Source: Polytrichum commune (lineage: Eukaryota > Streptophyta > Polytrichopsida > Polytrichales > Polytrichaceae). Taken from it: a stretch of DNA of 64,000 nucleotides. Every line of letters starts with the position of its first letter. The stretch's first letter is position 1. The notes beneath the pieces are model-generated. The model had not been told where the DNA came from. It ran no database searches and worked only from the letters and a program-made list of their open reading frames with translations. Location of the stretch: assembly GCA_950295325.1 (NCBI GenBank), contig OX485803.1, positions 37,711,554 through 37,775,553 of the forward strand, given 5' to 3'. Below, piece after piece: positions 55,850 through 64,000 of this stretch. A program made the translations under genes and the position numbers.

Positions 55850-56777
55850 AGTTCCAAAAGGTTTAGTTGTGGCTTTTTGATGGTTATATAGTTATTAAGT
55901 TTAGTTTTGGAGTGGAAAGGTGCCGACTTGAGAGATCCATCCATTCAAAACTAACTTTGAGGTGTTTTGAGTTCCAAAAGGCTTAGGTGTGGCTTTTTGA
56001 TGGTTATGTAGTTATTAAGCTTAGTTTTGGAGTGGAAAGGTGCTGACTTGAGAGATCCATCCATTCTATGCTTACTTTGAGGTGTTTTGAGTTCCAAAAG
56101 GCTTAGTTGTGGCTTTTTGATGGTTATATAGTTATTAAGCTTAGTTTTGGAGTGGAAAGGTGCTGACTTGAGAGATCCATCCATTCTATGCTTACTTTGA
56201 GGTGTTTTGAGTTCCAAAAGGCTTAGTTGTGGCTTTTTGATGGTTATCTAGTTATTAAGCTTAGTTTTGGAGTGGAAAGGTGCTGACTTGAGAGATCCAT
56301 CCATTCTATGCTTACTTTGAGGTGTTTTGAGTTCCAAAAGGCTTAGTTGTGGCTTTTTGATGGTTATATAGTTATTAAGCTTAGTTTTGGAGTGGAAAGG
56401 TGCTGACTTGAGAGATCCATCCATTCTATGCTTACTTTGAGGTGTTTTGAGTTCCAAAAGGCTTAGTTGTGGCTTTTTGATGGTTATGTAGTTATTAAGC
56501 TTAGTTTTGGAGTGGAAAGGTGCTGACTTGAGAGATCCATCCATTCTATGCTTACTTTGAGGTGTTTTGAGTTCCAAAAGGCTTAGTTGTGGCTTTTTGA
56601 TGGTTATATAGTTATTAAGCTTAGTTTTGGAGTGGAAAGGTGCTGACTTGAGAGATCCATCCATTCTATGCTTACTTTGAGGTGTTTTGAGTTCCAAAAG
56701 GCTTAGTTGTGGCTTTTTGATGGTTATATAGTTATTAAGCTTAGTTTTGGAGTGGAAAGGTGCTGACTTGAGTGTGT
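55850..56777 (+). repeat. 120-base tandem repeat in the copia leader
   Basis: About eight units of exactly 120 bases with GTTCCAAAAGGCTTAGTTGT, TGATGGTTATATAGTTATTA and GAGAGATCCATCCATTCTAT blocks lie between the primer site and gag. Differences between units are few. The minus strand is open across them only because 120 is a multiple of three. Confidence 0.93.
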
Positions 56778-56886
56778 GAGAACCTTGAATTAATTCCAAA
56801 GTTTAAAATTATTTTCTAAACTTCCTTGAGGGTTTCTAAGCCCTTGTACTACATTGAGTGAGTGGGAGCTTGCATTCGGTTTGAAA

Positions 56887-59800
56887 ATGGCTTCTAGGGA
56901 AAACGATGGACTTATATCGGTTGACAAGTTCGGTGGCGAGAACTTCAACCTCTATAAGTTCAAATTGGAGATGGCCATGTCCACCAAAGATCTTTGGGAG
57001 ATCGTGGATGGTTCGGAGTTGCCACCGCCTTCTACGGCGAGCGACGAAGTCAAGAAGGCGTACGAGCGACGATGCAAGAAAGCCTTCGCCATCATTGCCA
57101 TGAGTTTGGTGGACAAGGAGTTGGCGCACATCAAAGGATGCAAGGGACCCGCGGAAGCGTGGAAGACCTTGTGCAACATCCACGAAACCAAAAGCTTGTC
57201 CAACATCTTGTTCATAAGGCGCAAGTTCTTCACCATCAAGATGGACGAGGGCGACGACATCCTCACGCACATCAACAAGGTAAAATCTCTTGCGGACCAA
57301 CTCACGTGCTTGGAGGTGCCTATGAAGGACGAGGACATGGTCATGACCTTGCTCGATAGCCTACCACCCTCGTTCGAGCATTTGATCACCGCATTGGAGA
57401 CGCGCCCCATTTCGGAGCTCAAGTTGGACTTCATCACCGCACGTCTCATGCACGAGGTGTCGAAGAGGAAGGAGAAGGAGCCTCAAGGCGACGATGCGGC
57501 CATGTTGTCCCGCCAACATCGAGCGTTCGACAACAACGAGAGGCGCGGCGACGGCCCGAGGTGCTACAATTGTGGTAAGTTGGGCCACATTGCTCGTAAT
57601 TGTCGAATGAAACGCAAGGCGAACGCAAACATGGCAAGGGCGAGTGATGATTTTGCATTTGTAGCGAGAGATGGGGCGTCTAAAAGCTCCGCCACTAGAT
57701 GGATCGTGGATTCGGGGGCCTCGCAACACATGACACCACATAAGCATTTTTTTGACACTTACGAACCCGTCACGGGTCGCAAAGTGTTTATGGGTGATAA
57801 CGGCATGGTAGATGCCGTAGGCAAAGGCTCCATACTAGTGGAAACACGCGTGAAAGGCCGTGTGCGGAGCATTAGAATGCACGACGTGCTTCATGTGCCG
57901 AAAATGCATTCCAACTTGCTTTCGGTGAGCAAGCTCATTTCGAGGGGTTTGAAAGTGCATTTCAACTCGTTGGGATGTGTGGTGAGGGCGAGCAACGGCG
58001 AGATGTTGGCCGTGGCGTCGTTGGAGTCAAATTTGTACCAATTGGACACCAACGTGTTGAATGGGGCCGAAACGAGTTCTTTGGCGCATTCCGAGGCCAA
58101 CTCGCATCCTTTGGAGCTTTGGCACAAGAGGTTGGGGCATCTCAACGCCAATAGCGTGAAAATGCTCCAAAGCATGGTGAGCGGGATGGACGCGGGAGCG
58201 GCGCAAGGCGACGTGCATTCCTTCGCATGCGAAGGATGTGTGGAGGGCAAACAAGCGAGGCGACCATTCCCCACGGAAGGAGGCACCCGCGCCACCAAGA
58301 TCTTGGAGCTCGTGCATTCCGACGTGTGCGGGCCGATGAAAACGGCGTCCATTGGAGGCGCAAGGTATTTTCTCACCTTCATTGACGATTTCTCACGCAA
58401 GATTTGGGTGTACGTGCTCAAGTCCAAGAAGGAGGTGTTGGCAAGGTTCAAAGAATGGAAAACCTTGGTGGAGAGGCAATCGGAGCACGTAGTGAAGGTT
58501 CTTAGGTCGGATAACGGGGGAAAATACATTTCAAAAGCATTTGATGATTTCTTGAGCAAACATGGCATTGCACGGCAAACCTCCTCACCTTACACGCCAC
58601 AACAAAACGGCGTGGCGGAGCGAGCCAACCGGACCATTGTGGAGATGGCACGGTCCATGATTCATGCCCAACGCCTCGGCCATGAATTTTGGGCGGAGGC
58701 GGTGTGCAATGCGGCGTACGTACGCAACCGGTGTCCGACCAAGGCGGTTGAAGGAATGACACCCGAGGAGGCGTGGAGCGGGAGGATGCCGCACGTGTCG
58801 CACATGCGGGTGTTCGGATGTGTGGCTTACGCGAAGGTGCCGGATTAAAGGCGAACGAAGTTGAATGCGAAGGGCGTCAAGTGTTTGTTCCTCGGATATT
58901 GCGAAGGCACCAAGGCGTATCGGCTCATGTGCTTGGAGACGAAGAAAATCATCAAGAGTCCGGACGTGGTATTTTTCGAAGACAAAACGCATTTGGAGGA
59001 TTGTCCAAGTAGGAGAGTTGATGAAGTACCGACGGTGAAGGTGGACATATCTCCCAAATCGGAAGCGGAGGAGTTGGAGGCGAGCGGCGACGTTTCGGAG
59101 CCGGACGAGGAGGAGCCGAACATTGAGGACGAGTCGGAGGCCGAAGTACCGGCCGCGAAATCCACTCGTAGCGCGGAGGCATCGAAACTTAACGCCGGTA
59201 AGAAAACCGCAACCAAACCACCTCCACCACCGCAAGATGGCAATGAGACCATAGGCAATTCTAGGTATCCGGATAGGCCACGTAAACCTCTTGGGGAATG
59301 GTGGAAGAACCACATTCCGCAACCCCAAGACAATGAGCACGCAAACATGGCAATGGTTGGGGAACCTAGAAACTTGAGAGAATCATTTGAATCGAGTAAT
59401 GCGAGCGAGTGGGAGTCGGCTATGCAAGAGGAGTACGAATCTCTCATAGCCAACGCCACGTGGGAGTTGGTTCCATTGCCGAAGGGCCGCAAGGCTGTGA
59501 AATGCAAGTGGGTGTTTCGCACGAAGAAGGATGCCAACGGCGTGGTGGTGCGTTTCAAAGCGAGGTTGGTGGCCAAGGGGTGCTCGCAAGTGGAAGGTGT
59601 GGATTTCGGCGAGACTTTCGCACCCGTGGCCAAATTCAACACCATTAGGGTCATCCTCGCAATGGCGGCGGCCATGGACTTGGAGATACATCAAATGGAC
59701 GTCAAGACCGCATTCTTGAACGGCGAATTGCACGTGGTCATCTACATGGAGCAACCGGAGGGGTTTGTGCAAAAAGGCCGAGAGCACCTCGTATGCAAGT

Positions 59801-60951
59801 TGGGGAAATCGCTCTACGGATTGAAGCAATCCGGACGAGCGTGGTACGAATGCATTCACATATTCTTTGTGAACAAAGGCTTTACGAGGAGCCATGCGGA
59901 CCACTCGTTGTATGTTATACAAACTTGCCACTACATTGTGATTGTAATCATATATGTAGACGACCTCATCATCTTGGCAAGCAACGTGGACGTGATCAAC
60001 GAGTTGAAATCTAGCCTCGAGAAGGAGTTCGAGATGAGCGACCTCGGCGAGTTGCATTTCTTCCTCGGAGTCCATTTCGAGCGGGATAGGAGGACGCGCA
60101 CCATCACCATGCATCAACGAAGCTACATCGAAACCATTTTGGAGCGATTTGGCATGAGTGATTGCAAGCCCATCTCAACCCCGCTCGACACCAAGACCTC
60201 ATTGGCCAAGCTTTCGGAGGAGGAATACGAGGAGCATTCACACGAAATGAAGGACATTCCGTACCAAAGGGCGGTGGGGTCGTTGATGTACGCAATGGTG
60301 GCCACAAGACCGGACCTCGCATTTGCGGTAAGCGTGGTAAGTCGGTTTATGTCGAAACCGGGACCGATGCATTGGATGGCCGTGAAACGAATTATGCGAT
60401 ACTTGAAAGGCACCATTGATATGAGGTTGCGCATTGGAGGACAACACATAAACCTTAAAGGTTATTCGGATGCGGATTGGGCCGGCGATGTGGAAAACCG
60501 AAGGTTTACCTCCGGATACGTTTTCTTCGTTGGACACGGGGCCGTGACGTGGAATAGCAAACGACAACAAACGGTGGCTCAATCCACAATGGAGGCGGAG
60601 TACATGGCCATGAACCGATGCACGAGGGAGGCCATTTGGCTAAGGCAACTAATGGAGGATGTAGGTTGTGCACAAGAGGAGGCGACAACCATTATGTGCG
60701 ACAACCAAGGTTCTATGGCATTAGCTAAGAATCCAACCAACCATGATAGGTCAAAACATATAGATGTGCAACATCATTTTATTAGAGAGAAAATCGAAAA
60801 CAATGTTGTAGAGCTAGAATATTGTCCAACGCAATATATGGTAGCGGATATTCTTACAAAGGCTTTAGCGAGGGATAGGCATGAGATGTTAAGTGAAATA
60901 ATGGGGTTGGAGTACAATGCCACCTCGCAAAGTGGGAGTATTGGAAGGTAG
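56887..60951 (+). pseudogene. Copia gag-pol polyprotein with one in-frame stop
   Basis: The frame starts at ATG 56887 (MASRENDGLISVDKFGG) and ends with TAG 60949-60951 inside the 3' LTR, 1354 codons in all. The order is gag (UBN2-like); zinc knuckle CYNCGKLGHIARNC near residue 226; protease WIVDSGASQHMT near 275; integrase zinc site LWHKRLGHLN and core HSDVCGPM/SDNGGKY/TPQQNGVAERAN; reverse transcriptase KCKWVFRTKKDANG and IIYVDDLIILAS near 1020; and RNase H YSDADWAGD, MEAEYMAM and SKHIDVQHHFIRE. The order PR-IN-RT-RH defines Ty1/copia. TAA at 58846-58848 (codon 654) falls after VFGCVAYAKVPD, between integrase and RT, so RT and RNase H would not be made without readthrough. Confidence 0.93.
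60929..60938 (+). other. Copia polypurine tract
   Basis: AAAGTGGGAG directly precedes the 3' LTR, as in many plant copia elements. Confidence 0.85.
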
Positions 60952-61131
60952 TGTTAGGTTGCATTGGTGACATTGTCCCATATGGGTTGTCAAGGCTGGT
61001 CCTAACCTACACATATAAATAAAGGCATAAGGGGAGGAGCTAACTCACTCTCTCCATTGTATGCAATCCTTGTGTGTTGTGTTCTACCATTCTACGCTGA
61101 TCTCTTTGCTTTCTCCTCTCATTTCCCAATA
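60939..61131 (+). repeat. Copia 3' LTR
   Basis: 193 bases that appear identical to 55403-55595. The gag-pol stop codon lies 11-13 bases inside it. Confidence 0.95.
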
Positions 61132-61182
61132 AAAACAAGAACTTCAGCCTTTAAACTTCAACCCTCTAAAACTTAAAGTCCT

Positions 61183-61276
61183 CCCCACTTAAAATCTTCC
61201 GTGCAGTGTACAAGGGAGGTTCCTCTCGGCCGAGAGGAACCTCCCTTGTATACTGCACGGAAGATTTTAAGTGGGG
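61183..61276. repeat. 94-base near-perfect palindrome with CTCTCGG/CCGAGAG centre
   Basis: Two 47-base arms with no spacer, centred between 61229 and 61230 and pairing with a single mismatch (CAGTGTAC against CAGTATAC). The inner part is GGGAGGTTCCTCTCGG and its complement. It lies in the same gene D intron as the copia element, about 50 bases from the 3' LTR. Confidence 0.93.
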
Positions 61277-61322
61277 AAGGAGGCAGTGAGGGACTAGGTG
61301 TAGGGTGTTGCAGAGAACATAC

Positions 61323-62711
61323 CAATGCGGCAGCAATTGGCTTCAAACCGCCGAATAAGTTAATCACGACTCCTCCCGTGCTTCCAAGGAATCTGAAAAA
61401 CGACAGGTAAACCTCCATTCGCAACTCCCCCCGGGTCACTTCGTATGAAAGTTCGGACCACTCCTTGGGGTTCACATTGTAACGCCGAGCTTCAGGCGGC
61501 ATCATTGGACATCGGAAGATTTTGTGGCCCGGGAGGATGCTCGGGCAAGTAAGGAAGTCCACGTAAATCATCGGTGACTCCCTCTTGCAGTCCACTTCCT
61601 TGTAGAATGGATAATTCTCGGCGTGACAAGGTAAATACACCGACGGGATATTCAGGAACGTCTGCGGATGCTTACGAATTATGGCTGAGATGAATTCCTC
61701 AGCTGCGTTGTGGTTTCGCAAGTCGGAGACAATCATCCAAGCTGGGATGGTCTTGAGTCCGGGAGACCATATTGGATCCGTAAAATACTTCACCAAGGAC
61801 TCCACGACCGAAGAGGACACTGGTTGATCGACACAACCTGGAATGAATCTAAAGTCCATGACCCCCCCTGTTATGGTGAACTTCGACATCCAATCAAGAT
61901 CACGCTTATCTTGCACAGGGATCAGCAACTTCCTTTTGAGAGCGTTGTACTCGACATATCGTGTAATCACCTGTCCGTCACTATCTTCAAGGTCCGTATG
62001 ATGCCACTCATTCAACAAACGCAGACATGCTGGGGGCGGATCCAAGAACTTGTTATTGGGCATCCGCTTCTTGTTCAGCCAACTATCAGTAGCAACCTGG
62101 TAAAGCTTCACCCACTTGGCCTTCGAGATACAGTGGTGCTTCTTGAATTTAGACCAAACGGATCGGTTGAGACACTCAGCACCCTCCGTGTCCTGTCCCC
62201 AAATGCCAAAATCTTTTGGATCACGTGCTGACAATTCTTGCAGCAGTATGTTTTTCCACTTCCTAAAGATACACCACGACTTCAAGAGTGACACATTAGA
62301 GTTCTTTGTTGACCTGAAAGTCACTCTGGGAACCTCTTCGCCTGGCCTCACTTCGAGTATTCGTTTTGCACACAAAAGATAGTCAGGCTTAGTCAAACCG
62401 GCCAAGACCCTAAAAGTTTCTCGAGTCAATAGTTTGCAGACATAAGGCTTCTCCTCGAATGTGGTTGCCGATTTCTTCTTCTCATGACGCGCTCGTTGTC
62501 TCTGTTGCGCTTCGAGGTATTCATCCAAATAGGTTGATCCTGGCTTGTCGGGATTCATGAGGGTCCCCTTTTCATGCGCAATGAAGATCTTCTTCCACAA
62601 CCTAACAGTCTCATCGTCGGCCATGATGATTGCGAGCTCAGCATTAAGGTCCGCGTGGGTGATACCTCTCGCAATGGCAGTGAACGAAGCCTCCATGCTT
62701 GTTGTGAAATT
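61323..62711 (-). CDS. Gene D, exon 2: methyltransferase-like core
   Basis: 1389 bases (463 codons, phase 0 at both ends), acceptor CCACATTGCAG, donor GTATGT. It begins NFTTSMEASFTAIARG. The last 150 residues resemble a beta-class methyltransferase: TIPAWMIVSDLRNHNAAEEF at the motif IV position (no DPPY), NPKEWSELSYEVTRGELRME where A-C have WRGPREK, and TGGVVINLFGGLKPIAAAL as motif I, completed by exon 3. The middle part (KSWCIFRKWKNILLQEL, WGQDTEGAECLNRSVW) is not recognised. Without the family comparison the fold would be hard to see, so the assignment is moderate. Confidence 0.65.
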
Positions 62712-62836
62712 CTGCAATGTGGAAGTGTTAGAATACAAACATAAGGGAAATAGACAGGAGAAATGGAGTGGGAAAGAAATCAACTATGGCATCATGGTAG
62801 CTAGCTATTTAGGTAGTCATGTCTTTTTAGGAATGT

Positions 62837-62912
62837 ATCCCTCCCATGAAGTGCTCAAGGGAGGTTCCTCTCGGCCGAGGGGAACCTCCCTTGAGCACTT
62901 CATGGGAGGGAT
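62837..62912. repeat. 76-base palindrome in gene D intron 1
   Basis: 38-base arms with one mismatch, centred on CTCTCGG/CCGAGGG. The outer part reads ATCCCTCCCATGAAGTGCTC and its complement. Confidence 0.9.
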
Positions 62913-62925
62913 CCCTTGAGAAATA

Positions 62926-62963
62926 CATGGGAGGTTCTTCGCGGCCGCGAGGAACCTCCCATG
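62926..62963. repeat. 38-base palindrome in gene D intron 1
   Basis: 19-base arms (CATGGGAGGTTCTTCGCGG and its complement with one mismatch), with GCGGCCGC at the centre. Confidence 0.88.
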
Positions 62964-62997
62964 ATCACTGTAAGGGAGGCTCCCTTGAGAAATATAT

Positions 62998-63029
62998 GGG
63001 AGGTTCCTCTCGGCCGAGAGGAACCTCCC
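62998..63029. repeat. 32-base perfect palindrome in gene D intron 1
   Basis: GGGAGGTTCCTCTCGG and its exact complement. It is the third palindrome in a 200-base stretch and identical in core to the one at 61183-61276. Confidence 0.9.
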
Positions 63030-63089
63030 TTGAGAACTACATGGGAGTGAGGGAGTGAGGAAGTGCATTGTATGAATATGCATACTTAC

Positions 63090-64000
63090 TTTCCATGCCT
63101 CCATCATTTTGGGGTCGAGCGTTGTCTCAGCTTTGTTAACCCTTTGCTTCTGGGGCCTGCCTAGTTTCACCCACACTCTACGACAATACATAATTTGGGT
63201 TGTCCAAGTAGGGATGAACTTGTTAAATGAATTGGAGTTATTTAGGGTATAAGATAGGCGGACTATCATGCTTGGATCCTCGCTCCAGACAATTGTACAA
63301 GGCCACGTCTTCAATTTATCTTTCAATGTTTGTTCTGTATCTTTATGCCCTATAATTTCCCTTGATACAGCCACGCTGTGTTGACCGTTGATAATGAGAA
63401 AATTTCCATTCTTGATGTCGTTCCAAGTCATCATTTCTCTCCATCTTTCATCCTTATTAAGCTTCGGCATTAGGCAAAAATTGTGATGAGGCCATGCCAG
63501 TGGAGTCTGTATAAGGTAGTTCTTCATAAGTGCTACCCCGGCTTCATCCAGTGGGCGAGTAACCTGGTAAGATTTAACTTGCATCATTTTCTTGATGTGG
63601 ACATGGAAAACTTTCTCCACACCGAAAGGATAAAGGTGTCCAAATAATTGGACAAACTTTTTCCGGTCCGCTGCAGCTTCCTCCAAACTTGGTTCCTCTC
63701 CATGCGCGATAATTCTCCCCTTCTCTGCTACAGTGAGCACTAGGGGAGTTTCATCTGTGTCATCCGTCGCCTTCATCTTCTTAGCCTTGGTCTTCCTGGG
63801 TTCATCAGTTGTCATCTTCGGTGCCGGGGGTTTCCTTGGGCCCGTTGTCTCCTCGGGATTGTTGTCAAGAATTGGCGTTGGGTTGAGGGTCCTGGCCAAC
63901 GGACCAATGTCACCTGAAACATTCTTAGACCTCTTAGAAGTCTCTCGTGTTCCTCCAGCTTCCTCTCCGGGTCTCTGTTTCTTTTGTGTCTTCTTATTTC
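63090..64000 (-). CDS. Gene D, exon 1 (partial at window edge): ParB-like module
   Basis: The frame is open from the window edge to donor AAA|GTAAGT at 63090, at least 303 codons, so the start lies beyond 64000. The N-terminal part is basic and disordered (RKTKAKKMKATDDTDE). It is followed by VEKVFHVHIKKMMQVKSYQV, TRPLDEAGVALMKNYLIQTP and NFLIINGQHSVAVSREIIGH. The RPLDEAG helix and the NGQHS box match the ParB-like N-terminal domain, as VRPVGEMGIQHLEREF and EGNHRL do in paralogue C. It ends TTLDPKMMEAWK. Such domains bind or cut DNA or bind CTP in bacteria; the role here is unknown. Confidence 0.65.

Larger units (their letters stand above)
55403..61131 (+). mobile_element. Ty1/copia LTR retrotransposon, 5729 bases, recent insertion
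   Basis: LTRs of 193 bases (55403-55595 and 60939-61131) appear identical, starting TATTGGAAGG and ending TTTCCCAATA. The target duplication AAAAC is at 55398-55402 and 61132-61136. A primer site follows the 5' LTR and the polypurine tract AAAGTGGGAG ends at 60938. It lies antisense in the intron of gene D between exons 2 and 3; without it that intron would be 235 bases. The gag-pol frame is complete except for one stop. Confidence 0.96.

Noticed and set aside
55951-56799. Minus-strand frame of ~180 residues across the copia leader
   Set aside because: It is a product of the 120-base period. It lies antisense in an untranslated leader and has no flanking coding sequence.

Overview
The window looks like nuclear DNA of a land plant. 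The evidence is a DUF247 membrane protein gene, plant-type farnesyl diphosphate synthase exons, CACTA, Ty3/gypsy and Ty1/copia elements, a short TTTAGGG telomere-type tract and GT-AG introns. The introns that are not filled by repeats are short (about 70-110 bases), which may suggest a compact early-diverging lineage, but the species cannot be read from the sequence.

Layout. 1-7140 is repeat country: a truncated CACTA transposase lies between LTR-like elements with TGTGAG...CTCACA ends and internal minisatellites. 7378-13080 (minus) is gene A, an 11-exon gene whose exons all join in phase; one internal intron and the DNA upstream are filled by a ~107-base tandem repeat carrying a palindromic hairpin (9850-11340, 13145-18625). 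19311-24240 holds another LTR-like element, scattered hairpins and a 48-base minisatellite split by a small DNA transposon. Two small related plus-strand F-box-like frames sit at 24366 and 29272. 27538-28844 and 30388-41957 (minus) are paralogues B and C of gene A. B has a frameshift. C has several in-frame stops and a gypsy element at the edge of an intron. 42065-44712 holds a second hairpin repeat family and the last exons of a truncated farnesyl diphosphate synthase. 46130-47725 is a DUF247 gene. 49536 to the right edge (minus) reads as one very large gene D, with an intact-looking copia element (55403-61131) in one intron.

The unifying theme is a plant gene family (A-D) that combines a ParB-like N-terminal module (GNHRL or NGQHS box) with a C-terminal fold resembling beta-class amino-methyltransferases. 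In that part the motif-IV-like segment precedes the motif-I-like segment, but the catalytic DPPY is degenerate (DIPEN, EYPD). Gene D appears to continue into an acidic linker and an FCP1/NIF-type HAD phosphatase-like domain. ParB plus methyltransferase is an arrangement I know from bacteria and phages, so its presence as an intron-bearing family in a plant is the most notable item here.

A second theme is palindromes. The CTCTCGG/CCGAGAG core of the hairpin array in gene A also forms the centre of much longer near-perfect palindromes in the introns of gene D, 45 kb away.
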